In this document: positions 7,751 to 15,266 of the stretch, in pieces | How positions within the stretch are numbered: the first letter of the stretch is position 1 | Layout of the letters: the number at the start of each line of letters is the position of its first letter | Assembly (NCBI RefSeq): GCF_902830275.1 | Contig: NZ_CADESW010000009.1 | Coordinates: forward strand, 124,001 to 188,000 | Length of the DNA stretch: 64,000 nt | Source of the DNA: Burkholderia stagnalis | Lineage (GTDB): Bacteria; Pseudomonadota; Gammaproteobacteria; Burkholderiales; Burkholderiaceae | Reading direction: 5' to 3' | Translations under genes and position numbers: made by a program | Notes under the pieces: model-generated | Seen by the model: the letters and a program-made list of their open reading frames with translations, nothing else | What the model was told of the DNA's origin: nothing | The model's database searches: none

Positions 7751-9022
7751 TCACGCCAATCCGTCGACCGAATCCGAATCACTAGAACGGCAAAGCGCGG
7801 CCAGCACATCGAGCCGCCGCCCCGGATCCCGCACGAACGGATTCGACTCGTCCCACGCGTAGCCGGCCAGGATCGCACAGACCATGCGCTTCACTTCCGG
7901 CGATTTTTCCTCGTGGAAGACGACGTCCTGCAGTTCCCCCGAATACCATCGCTCGACGAATGCGCGGAACGTATCGATGCCCTTGCGCAGCGCGACGTCG
8001 TAATCGCGCTGCCAGTCCACCGCTTCGCCGCGCCATTGACGCTCGATCGCCTGAACCGCCAGCTGCGACGAGCGAAGCGCGATCGTGACGCCCGACGAGA
8101 AAATCGGGTCGAGAAATTCGCCGGCATTGCCGAGCAATGCATAACCCTCGCCATGCAGGCGCTCGACATTCGCCGCATAGCCGCCGATGTGACGTACCGG
8201 CATCACGAACGGCTTGTCGCCGACGAGGCGTGCGAGCGTCGGCTCCGTCTGCAGCAGTTCGCGCAGCCGCGCCTCGCGTTGCGCTTCCGGCACGTCGAGA
8301 AACGCCGCTTCCGCGACGCAGCCGACCGACGAGCGTCCGTTCGTGAGCGGGATCATCCAGTACCACACGTCGCGGCGCGACGGATGCACCGCGATGCAGA
8401 TCTTGTTCCGGTCGGTCGAACCGGCCGGCAAGCGATCCTCGACGTGCGTGAAGATTGCCGCCCGCGTCGGCATGCGGGTCGGCGCCTCGAGGTCGAGCAG
8501 GCGCGGCAGCACGCGGCCGAATCCGCTCGCGTCCAGCACGAAGGCCGCGTCGACCCGATACGCATGACCGCTTTCGTCGACGACCTCCAGCCGCGGCCGC
8601 GCACCCGGCGTGAACGCCCGCACCGAGTGGCCGAAACGCACGTCGGCGCCCTGCTGTATCGCGCACCGGATCAACACGTCGTCGAACACCGCACGCTCCA
8701 CCTGGTACGTGGTTCCCCAGCCCGCCGAGAATTTGTCGCGGAAATCGAACGACGACATCCGCTCGCGATGCACGAAATAGGCGCCGTTCTTGAACTGGAA
8801 CCCCGCTTCGACGACCGCCTGCAACATGCCCGCCTCTTCCAGGTAGCACATGCTCTGCGGCAGCAGGCTTTCGCCGATGGAAAAGCGCGGAAAATGCTGG
8901 CGCTCGAGGACGAGCACCGAGCGGCCCGCCTTGCGCAGCAATCCGGCAGCGACTGCGCCGGCCGGGCCTGCGCCAATGATCGCGACGTCCACGCTGACCT
9001 GGTCAGGATTCAATTCATTCAT
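7751..9022 (-). CDS. FAD-dependent oxidoreductase of the flavin-halogenase type (pigment cluster)
   Basis: A 423-residue flavoprotein. The N-terminal dinucleotide-binding motif is VAIIGAGPAGAVAAGLL near residues 13-29, and HFPRFSIGESLLP follows, as is typical of tryptophan/phenol halogenases. The halogenase signature WxWxIP is present as DVWYWMIPL. A lysine in the GFQFKNG segment may correspond to the halogenase catalytic lysine. The FAD-closing block is LDPIFSSGVTIAL. Such enzymes halogenate aromatic rings with reduced FAD; related proteins act as oxidoreductases or hydroxylases, so the reaction is inferred. It is separated from the main APE operon by a methyltransferase gene on the other strand, with which it shares a 109-base divergent promoter region. 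The ATG at 9022 was chosen over 9208, which would overrun that region. Confidence 0.83.
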   Translation of the reverse strand: MNELNPDQVSVDVAIIGAGPAGAVAAGLLRKAGRSVLVLERQHFPRFSIGESLLPQSMCYLEEAGMLQAVVEAGFQFKNGAYFVHRERMSSFDFRDKFSAGWGTTYQVERAVFDDVLIRCAIQQGADVRFGHSVRAFTPGARPRLEVVDESGHAYRVDAAFVLDASGFGRVLPRLLDLEAPTRMPTRAAIFTHVEDRLPAGSTDRNKICIAVHPSRRDVWYWMIPLTNGRSSVGCVAEAAFLDVPEAQREARLRELLQTEPTLARLVGDKPFVMPVRHIGGYAANVERLHGEGYALLGNAGEFLDPIFSSGVTIALRSSQLAVQAIERQWRGEAVDWQRDYDVALRKGIDTFRAFVERWYSGELQDVVFHEEKSPEVKRMVCAILAGYAWDESNPFVRDPGRRLDVLAALCRSSDSDSVDGLA

Positions 9023-9064
9023 GCTCGTGTTGCCCGTTTCGATTGATTGGGTAGGTTGAACTTC

Positions 9065-9096
9065 CGCGCACGCGTGCGCGATGCCATTTAAAATGG
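9065..9096. promoter_or_regulatory. Paired palindromes in the divergent promoter region
   Basis: Between the halogenase-like gene (start 9022, minus) and the methyltransferase gene (start 9132, plus) there is a perfect 16-base GC palindrome at 9065-9080. Four bases on is a 13-base AT-centred one (CCATTT-A-AAATGG) at 9084-9096. The second includes TAAAAT, a possible -10 box for the plus strand. The position suggests an operator shared by both genes, but no regulator gene is adjacent. Confidence 0.4.
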
Positions 9097-9131
9097 GCGC
9101 CCGAGAAATCACGCAGACCAACGAAGGGCCT

Positions 9132-9851
9132 ATGTCGTCTTCCCGCACGCACGCCGCAACGTTTGTTCCGGAAACCGCATTCGGCGTCTGGTTCCTGCGC
9201 ACGCACACCTGGGAGCATCACGTGCTGCGCGTCGCCATCGACGATCTGAAGCGTCTCGTCACGGCCCCACTGCCGCCCGCGCCGGTCATTCTCGACGCCG
9301 GCTGCGGCCAGGGGAAATCGTTCCGGCTGCTGCACGAGGCCTTCGCCCCCGGCAAGATCATCGGCATCGACTGCCATCGCGAATCGCTCGCCTGCGCGTC
9401 GGAGGCGGCCGGCCGCTGCGGCGCCGCGGTCGAATTGCACGACGCCGATTGCGCGCACTTGCCGCTTGCCGACGCGAGCGTCGACATCGTGTTCTGCCAT
9501 CAGACCTTTCATCATCTCGTCGAACAGGAACAGGCCCTCGCTGAATTCCGGCGCGTGCTCAAACCCAACGGGCTGCTGCTGTTCGCCGAATCGACGGACG
9601 CCTACATCAAGTCCTGGGTCATCCGCCTGCTGTTCCGGCACCCGATGCACGTGCAGAAGAGCGCCGACGGCTACCTCGCCATGTTGCGCGAAGCCGGCTT
9701 TTCGTTCGAGCACCGAAACGTCTCGTTACCGTATTTGTGGTGGAGCCGCGCCAAGGACTTCGGCCTGCTCGAACGGATCGGCCTCTACCGCCCGCAGCCG
9801 GGCAAGCGCCGCGAAACGCTCGTCAACGTCGCCGCCCGCAAGCGCGCATGA
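9132..9851 (+). CDS. Class I SAM-dependent methyltransferase (pigment cluster)
   Basis: A 239-residue methyltransferase. The SAM-binding motif I is VILDAGCGQGKSFRLL near residues 54-69, with an acidic end of strand 2 in IIGIDCH. Motif II/III are DADCAHLPLADASVDIVFC, and the post-motif is EFRRVLKPNGLLLFAE, all as in Methyltransf_11-type enzymes. APE clusters typically include a methyltransferase that decorates the aromatic head group; that role is inferred here. It is the only plus-strand gene within the pigment cluster, lying between the halogenase-like gene and the lipoprotein gene. The ATG at 9132 has GAAGGG six to seven bases upstream. Confidence 0.85.
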   Translation: MSSSRTHAATFVPETAFGVWFLRTHTWEHHVLRVAIDDLKRLVTAPLPPAPVILDAGCGQGKSFRLLHEAFAPGKIIGIDCHRESLACASEAAGRCGAAVELHDADCAHLPLADASVDIVFCHQTFHHLVEQEQALAEFRRVLKPNGLLLFAESTDAYIKSWVIRLLFRHPMHVQKSADGYLAMLREAGFSFEHRNVSLPYLWWSRAKDFGLLERIGLYRPQPGKRRETLVNVAARKRA

Positions 9852-9933
9852 ACGACGCGCGCCCGCGGTGCGCCATAGCGGTGCATGCGGGCGGGCGTCG
9901 CGCGATGCGTGCCCGCGGTCGGCCGACGCGCCG

Positions 9934-10359
9934 TCAGTGCGCGTCGAGCTGAACGACGGTGCCCGACACCGAGATCGCGCCTGCGCTGCCGCTCACGCCG
10001 CACGTGTAGCTGGTCTGCGAATCGGAGCGATTGTCGTGAAACCGCGTCGTGACGTTGACGACCGCATTCGCGCCGCGTCGCTTCGCGTATTCGCGCAGCT
10101 TGCTCAACGCGTCGCCGAGCGCCTGCTCGCAGGCCTGCTGTTCCGCCTGCGTGCCTCGCGCGATCCGCGCCGACTCCGAACGCGGACCGAGATCGGACTT
10201 CACCGCCGGATGCGCCTGCGCGCCGAAATACAGCTTCACGCCGTTCGCGTCGGCCGCCGTGGCGGCCGGCGGGAGCGGCAGCGAACGCACGGTGGTGCCG
10301 CAACCCGTCAGCACGGCGGCAGCGATCAACGCACCCGCCAGATAGCCCTTACGTTTCAT
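9934..10359 (-). CDS. Pigment-cluster lipoprotein
   Basis: A 141-residue lipoprotein. The signal peptide MKRKGYLAGALIAAAVLTGC ends in the lipobox L-T-G-C, giving a lipidated cysteine at residue 20. The mature part contains GVKLYFG and EYAKRRGANAVVNVTTRF, a block seen in small periplasmic proteins found with polyene clusters and often mislabelled as excinuclease subunits; the function is not established. A pair of cysteines (EQQACEQ and YTCGVSG) could form a disulfide. The ATG at 10359 has GAGGA about nine bases upstream; an ATG at 10374 is an alternative. It is the last gene of the long APE transcript, 31 bases after the third ketosynthase, and converges on the methyltransferase gene. Confidence 0.75.
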   Translation of the reverse strand: MKRKGYLAGALIAAAVLTGCGTTVRSLPLPPAATAADANGVKLYFGAQAHPAVKSDLGPRSESARIARGTQAEQQACEQALGDALSKLREYAKRRGANAVVNVTTRFHDNRSDSQTSYTCGVSGSAGAISVSGTVVQLDAH

Positions 10360-10390
10360 CGTTCTTGTCCTCATCTCTCGGTAACGAATT

Positions 10391-11629
10391 TCAATCGCCC
10401 TTCCAGGCGTCCAGCAACACACTCGCGCAACTGCCGCCGAAGCCGAACGAAACGGACAGCGCGCGCGCGATCCTTGCATCGCGCGATGTCCGCACGACCG
10501 GCAGGCCGCCCAGCGCCGGATCGAGCGCGCCGTCCACCGCCGTGCCGGCGATAAAGCCGTCGCGCATCATCAGAATCGTGTAGATCAGTTCGTGCACGCC
10601 GCTCGCGCCGAGCGGATGGCCGGTCATCGCCTTCGTCGACGAAAACGCCGGGACGTCGCCGCCGAACACGGCCGACAGCGCCTTCAGCTCCTCGACATCG
10701 CCGAGCGGCGTCGACGGCGCGTGCGTATTCACGTAGTCCGGCACAGCCCGCGCCTCCGCCAGCGCCGCACGCATCGCGCGCGCGATGCCCGGCGCGTGCG
10801 GCGTCGCCATGCCGGCGTTGTCGGTGCATTGGCCGAAACCGGTCAGCTCCGCGTAGATGCGCGCGCCCCGTGCCATCGCGTGATCGAGCGACTCGAGCAC
10901 GAGGATGCCGGCGCCCGACGCGATCACGAAGCCGTCACGGCCGACGCCGTACGGTCGCGACGCACGCTCGGGACAATCGTTGAATCCCCCCGACAGCGCG
11001 CCCATCGCATCGAACATCAACGTCATGTTGTCGTGCAGCGCCTCGCTGCCGCCCGCCAGCACGACATCCTGGGCGCCCGCGCGAATCAGCTGCATCGCCT
11101 GCCCGATCGCGAGCGTCGAACTCGTGCAGGCCGACGACGGCGAATAGGCCACGCCCTCGATACCGAACGCCTGCGCGACGCAGGCCGATGCGGTACTGCT
11201 CATCGCCTTGGGCACCACATAGGGCGGCGTCCGGTCGACGCCGCGCGTGCTGGCGATCGCCATCGCGTCGTCGTAGGCGCCGATCGAGCCGATGCCGGAG
11301 CCGATGATCGCGCCGGCCCGCGGCGAGCGCAGTGCCGCCGGGTCGAGGCCTGCGTCGTCGATCGCCCTCGCGGCCGCGTGCGCGGCAAAGCGCGCCGTAT
11401 CGCCCATGAAGCGCTCGTGCTTGCGCGCGAACGGCGGCTCTGCATCGACTGTCGCGACGCCGGCGACCTGGCTGCGGAAACCGCGCGCCTGCCACGCCTC
11501 GACGCGGCGCACGGCCGAGCGGCCGTCGCGCAGCGCGGCCGACACGTCGGCGAGCGCGTTGCCGAGGCACGACACGATGCCGAGCCCCGTGACGACCACG
11601 CGCGACGAGGCGCCCCGAGCGCGCGTCAT
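10391..11629 (-). CDS. Beta-ketoacyl-ACP synthase, third ketosynthase of the APE cluster
   Basis: A 412-residue FabB/FabF-type condensing enzyme. The nucleophile is the cysteine in SPSSACTSSTLAIG (about residue 168). The first active-site histidine lies in NTHAPSTPLGD, where the family usually reads THGTST, and the second in KAMTGHPLGASG. The glycine-rich end is SFGFGGSCAS. It would catalyse decarboxylative condensation with malonyl-ACP. Its start overlaps the previous ketosynthase by the sequence ATGA. In the studied E. coli and Xenorhabdus APE clusters the block MMPL-KS-DH-KR-KS ends with one ketosynthase; this extra gene follows that position. It may act in starter or anchor synthesis, but its role is unknown. 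Confidence 0.85.
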   Translation of the reverse strand: MTRARGASSRVVVTGLGIVSCLGNALADVSAALRDGRSAVRRVEAWQARGFRSQVAGVATVDAEPPFARKHERFMGDTARFAAHAAARAIDDAGLDPAALRSPRAGAIIGSGIGSIGAYDDAMAIASTRGVDRTPPYVVPKAMSSTASACVAQAFGIEGVAYSPSSACTSSTLAIGQAMQLIRAGAQDVVLAGGSEALHDNMTLMFDAMGALSGGFNDCPERASRPYGVGRDGFVIASGAGILVLESLDHAMARGARIYAELTGFGQCTDNAGMATPHAPGIARAMRAALAEARAVPDYVNTHAPSTPLGDVEELKALSAVFGGDVPAFSSTKAMTGHPLGASGVHELIYTILMMRDGFIAGTAVDGALDPALGGLPVVRTSRDARIARALSVSFGFGGSCASVLLDAWKGD

Positions 11630-12855
11630 GCGCCGGCGCGCCGGAAGATCAACGACGTGTTGATCCCGCCGAACGCGAAGTTGTTGCTCATCACGAACTC
11701 CGCGTCGATCGCGCGGCCGGCGCCCATGATGTAGTCGAGTGCGGCGCACGCCGGATCGACGTTCGCCAGGTTGAGCGTCGGCGCATACCAGTTGCGCTTC
11801 ATCATCTCGATCGTCCACCATGCCTCGAGCGCACCGCATGCGCCGAGCGTGTGCCCGACGTAGCTCTTCAGCGAGCTGATCGGCATGCGCTCGCCGAACA
11901 CCGAATGTGTCGCATGGCTTTCGGCGACGTCGCCGCGCTCGGTCGACGTGCCGTGTGCGTTGACATAGGCGATCGCCGACGGGTCGAGCGCGGCATCGCG
12001 CAGCGCCATCCGCATCGCGACCGCCATCGTCTCGGCGGTCGGCTGCGTAATGTGCGCGCCGTCCGAATTGCAGCCGAAGCCGACCACTTCCGCGTGAATC
12101 GTCGCGCCCCGCGCACGCGCATGCTCGTACTCCTCGAGCACCAGCGTCGCCGCGCCCTCGCCGATCACGAGCCCGTCGCGGTCGACGTCGAACGGCCGCG
12201 GCGTCGACGCGGCGGCATCGTTGCGCGTGCTCGTTGCATACAGCGTGTCGAACACGGCGACCGCCGGAGCGGACAGCTCCTCGGCGCCGCCCGCGAGCAT
12301 CAGCGCCTGCTTGCCCGATGCGATCGCCTCGTATGCATAGCCGATCGCCTGGCTGCCCGACGCGCACGCGGACGAGGACGGCACGACACGGCCCTTGAGA
12401 TCCCAGAACAGGCTGACGTTGACCGCCGTGGTGTGCGGCATCATCTGCACATAGCTGTTCGAGGTCACGTCGCGCATCGACCCGGTTTCGATCATCGCGC
12501 CGAACGCGCGGATCGGCTCGACCGACCCCGACGACGACCCGTACGCGACCCCCATGCGGCCATCCTTGATCGATTCGTCGCCGGCGAGCCCGGCGTCGGC
12601 GAGCGCGAGCTCGCTTGCCCGCACCGCGTACATCGAGACCGGCCCCATCGAGCGCGTCTTCTTGCGCGGATAATGCGCGGGCGGCGTGAAGCCCGGCAGC
12701 GGGCACGCGAGCCGCGTGTGCAGCGACTCGTAGCGATCCCATTCCGGTATCCGCCGCACGGCGTTGCCGCCGGCCTTCAGGCGCGCGTCGATTTCCGGCC
12801 ACGTCTCGCCGAAGGCGGTCACGCCGCCCATTCCCGTTACGACGACCCGCTTCAT
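11626..12855 (-). CDS. Beta-ketoacyl-ACP synthase, FabF-like (ApeR-like position)
   Basis: A 409-residue ketosynthase with a complete Cys-His-His triad: cysteine in SSSACASGSQAIG (about residue 164), histidine in NAHGTSTERGD, and histidine in SYVGHTLGACGA. The N-terminal RVVVTGMGGVTAFG and C-terminal SNNFAFGGINTSL are classic FabF signatures. It would elongate the aryl-polyene chain or make a fatty acid-like part; in known APE systems the ketosynthase after the ketoreductase is called ApeR. Its ATG overlaps the ketoreductase stop by one base (TGATG), indicating translational coupling. Confidence 0.88.
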   Translation of the reverse strand: MKRVVVTGMGGVTAFGETWPEIDARLKAGGNAVRRIPEWDRYESLHTRLACPLPGFTPPAHYPRKKTRSMGPVSMYAVRASELALADAGLAGDESIKDGRMGVAYGSSSGSVEPIRAFGAMIETGSMRDVTSNSYVQMMPHTTAVNVSLFWDLKGRVVPSSSACASGSQAIGYAYEAIASGKQALMLAGGAEELSAPAVAVFDTLYATSTRNDAAASTPRPFDVDRDGLVIGEGAATLVLEEYEHARARGATIHAEVVGFGCNSDGAHITQPTAETMAVAMRMALRDAALDPSAIAYVNAHGTSTERGDVAESHATHSVFGERMPISSLKSYVGHTLGACGALEAWWTIEMMKRNWYAPTLNLANVDPACAALDYIMGAGRAIDAEFVMSNNFAFGGINTSLIFRRAGA

Positions 12856-13580
12856 CACACCATCCCGCCGTTGACCCCGATCACTTGCCGGGTGACGTAG
12901 GACGCGGCATCCGACATCAGGAAGCCGACCACCGACGCGATTTCCTCGGGCCGGCCGACCCGACCCATCGGCACCGTCTTCAATGCATGGTCGAGCGGCA
13001 CGTCGTCGAGCATCCCCGTATCGACGAGGCCGGGCGCCACGCAATTGACCGTGATGCGGCGCGACGCGAGTTCGACGGCGAGCGCCTTGGTCGCGCCGAT
13101 CAGGCCGGCCTTCGCCGCGCTGTAGTTGACCTGCCCGCGGTTGCCCATCACGCCGGACACCGACGCGATCGTCACGATGCGGCCGCCGTTGCGCAGCCGG
13201 ACCATCGGCATCGTCAGCGGGTGGACGACGTTGTAGAAGCCGTCGAGGCCGGTCTCGATCACGATGTCCCAGTCCTCGTCGGACAGGGCCGGAAACGCGC
13301 CGTCGCGCGTCACGCCCGCGCTGCAGACGATGCCGTAGTAGGCGCCGTGCGCTTCGACGTCGGCTTCGAGCAGCTGGCGGCATGCGGCCCGGTCGCGCAC
13401 GTCGAACTGCAGCACGCTCGCCGTGCCGCCCTGCTGCGCGATTGCATCGGCCACCGCCTGCGCTTCCACGCGGCCGCTGCGGCAATGGACCGTCACGGCA
13501 AAACCGTCGGCCGCAAGACGCAGCGCGACGGCGCGGCCAATGCCGCGGCTCGCGCCCGTCACGAGTACTCGCCGAGTCAT
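12855..13580 (-). CDS. 3-oxoacyl-ACP reductase, FabG-like (ApeQ-like)
   Basis: A 241-residue short-chain dehydrogenase. It has the NADP-binding TGASRGIGRA at residues 8-17, NAG-equivalent CSAGVTRDG, catalytic serine in ASVSGVMGN, catalytic YxxxK in YSAAKAG, and the C-terminal GQVIG-like RQVIGVNGGM. It reduces 3-oxoacyl-ACP to 3-hydroxyacyl-ACP in each polyene extension round. It is positioned between dehydratase and ketosynthase genes as in other APE clusters, and its ATG overlaps the dehydratase stop by four bases (ATGA). Confidence 0.9.
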   Translation of the reverse strand: MTRRVLVTGASRGIGRAVALRLAADGFAVTVHCRSGRVEAQAVADAIAQQGGTASVLQFDVRDRAACRQLLEADVEAHGAYYGIVCSAGVTRDGAFPALSDEDWDIVIETGLDGFYNVVHPLTMPMVRLRNGGRIVTIASVSGVMGNRGQVNYSAAKAGLIGATKALAVELASRRITVNCVAPGLVDTGMLDDVPLDHALKTVPMGRVGRPEEIASVVGFLMSDAASYVTRQVIGVNGGMV

Positions 13581-14083
13581 GAGTTGAAGCTCCCTTCGAT
13601 GAATGTCTGGAAGTCGTCCGGCTGATACACCTTGACGACGGCTTCGGCGCAGCAGGTGTCGCCGATGTGGATCGTGCATTCGTACGCGCCGTGCCCCGCT
13701 TCGCTGCGCAGCAATTCCTGCGCGGCGATCCGCAGCGTGGCGCCGGCGTCGAACGCCGGGCGATGCATCTTGTAGCCGCTCGTGCCGAGCAGCACGCCGG
13801 GCCGCGCGCGGCCGCCCGCACGCCTCGCCAGCAGGCCGACGTGCGCGGCAATGGCCTGCGCCATCAGCTCGATGCCGATCCATGCCGGCATCGCGCCGTC
13901 GCCGGCCGCATACCACGCGTCGGGGCGCGCCGTGGCACGCACGTCGATCGCCGTCTCCGTGCAGCGCTCGATCGCATCGAGCATCAGCATCGTGCCGCGA
14001 TGCGGCAATACGTCGAGCACATCGCACACGGGAATATCGGCGGACGTCGGCGCTGCCGTTGGAGTCGATGAACCGGCCTGCAT
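13577..14083 (-). CDS. Hotdog-fold 3-hydroxyacyl-ACP dehydratase (ApeP-like)
   Basis: A 168-residue FabA/FabZ-like protein. The catalytic histidine region is DVLPHRGTMLMLDAIE near residues 25-40, and the acidic partner lies in the helix WIGIELMAQAIAAHVG. Together with the dehydratase domain of the fused ligase protein (22052-23740) it would remove water from 3-hydroxyacyl-ACP to give the conjugated double bonds; in studied APE systems two dehydratases (ApeI and ApeP) work as a heterodimer. The ATG at 14083 lies just after the upstream ketosynthase stop (TGACATG); an in-frame ATG at 14122 would overlap that gene by 38 bases. Confidence 0.83.
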   Translation of the reverse strand: MQAGSSTPTAAPTSADIPVCDVLDVLPHRGTMLMLDAIERCTETAIDVRATARPDAWYAAGDGAMPAWIGIELMAQAIAAHVGLLARRAGGRARPGVLLGTSGYKMHRPAFDAGATLRIAAQELLRSEAGHGAYECTIHIGDTCCAEAVVKVYQPDDFQTFIEGSFNS

Positions 14084-14084
14084 G

Positions 14085-15266
14085 TCAGCGCCCCAGAACC
14101 AGGCTGGCATTGCTGCCGCCAAATGCGAACGAATTGCTCATCGCGTATTGCCCCCGTCCGTCGCCGCCCAGGCGGCGCGACGTCCGTACGAGATCCAGTG
14201 ACGGAAGGGCCGGATCGGCCTCGCCGTCCCACACGTGCACCGGCAGCGCGATGTCGCGCGCAAGCGCCAGCCATGCGAACGCCAGCTCGGTCGCGCCGGC
14301 CGCCCCCAGCGTGTGCCCCGTCAGCGGCTTGGTGCCGCTCGCGGGCACGCCGTCCGGAAACACGCGCGCCATCACGCGCGCTTCCATCGCGTCGTTGTGG
14401 CGCGTGGCGGTCGCGTGCAGGTTCACGTAGCCGATCGCGGACGGCGTCACGCCGGCGTCGGCGATCGCCTCGCGCAATGCCATCTCCGCGCCGCTGCCTT
14501 CCGGGTCGGGTGCCGAAATGTGGTGGGCGTCGCTCGATTCGCCCACGCCCGCCAGCCGGATCTCGCCCTCGTCGCGGCGCATCACGAACACCGCCGCGCC
14601 TTCGCCGACGTTGATCCCGCAGCGGTTGCGGCTCATCGGATTGGTGCGCGCCGGGCTGACCGATTCGAGCGACGCGAAACCCTGCATCGTCAGCTCGCAC
14701 AGCGAATCCGCGCCGCCGACGACGACCGCGTCGCAGAGGCGCAGCCGCAGCAGGCGGCGCGCGGCGGCAAACGCCTTCGCGCTCGACGTGCAGGCCGTCG
14801 ACAGCGTATAGGCCGGCCCGGCCAGGCCGAGGGCCGCCTTCACGAACGGCGCCGCCGTGCCGATTTCCATCTGCCGGTAGTCGAATGCGGCCGGCATCGC
14901 GCCGGTGGCGGCGCGATGCGCGAACGCTTCCTCGGCCGCCCGGATGCCCGACGTGCTCGTGCCGATCACGACGCCGACGCGGGCCGGCCCGTAGCGCGCC
15001 ACCGCCGCCTCGACGGCGGACGCGACCTGCGCGAGCGCCGCCAGCAACAGGCGGTTGTTGCGGCAGTCGAAATGCGCGAGCGCGTCGGGCGGCGCGATGT
15101 CGAGCGGCGTCAATACGCGCCCGGCAAATGCGTCGCCGCCGTCGGCGGACGCATGCCCCATGCCCGGCGACACGCCGTCGCGCAACGCGCCGGCGATCTC
15201 GTCGACGTTGCCGCCGAGCGCATTGACCATGCCGAGCGCATGCAGATAAACCGATTCCTGCTTCAT
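14085..15266 (-). CDS. Beta-ketoacyl-ACP synthase (ApeO-like)
   Basis: A 393-residue ketosynthase. The catalytic cysteine is in LSTACTSSAKAF (about residue 159). The histidines are in YVNLHATATRHND, where most homologues have HGT, and KPLTGHTLGAAGATE. The C-terminal motif is SNSFAFGGSNASL. By position after the MMPL exporter and before the dehydratase it matches ApeO, which in studied systems pairs with the chain-length factor ApeC to build the polyene; the CLF candidate here is at 25676-26368. The start overlaps the exporter stop by one base. Confidence 0.87.
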   Translation of the reverse strand: MKQESVYLHALGMVNALGGNVDEIAGALRDGVSPGMGHASADGGDAFAGRVLTPLDIAPPDALAHFDCRNNRLLLAALAQVASAVEAAVARYGPARVGVVIGTSTSGIRAAEEAFAHRAATGAMPAAFDYRQMEIGTAAPFVKAALGLAGPAYTLSTACTSSAKAFAAARRLLRLRLCDAVVVGGADSLCELTMQGFASLESVSPARTNPMSRNRCGINVGEGAAVFVMRRDEGEIRLAGVGESSDAHHISAPDPEGSGAEMALREAIADAGVTPSAIGYVNLHATATRHNDAMEARVMARVFPDGVPASGTKPLTGHTLGAAGATELAFAWLALARDIALPVHVWDGEADPALPSLDLVRTSRRLGGDGRGQYAMSNSFAFGGSNASLVLGR

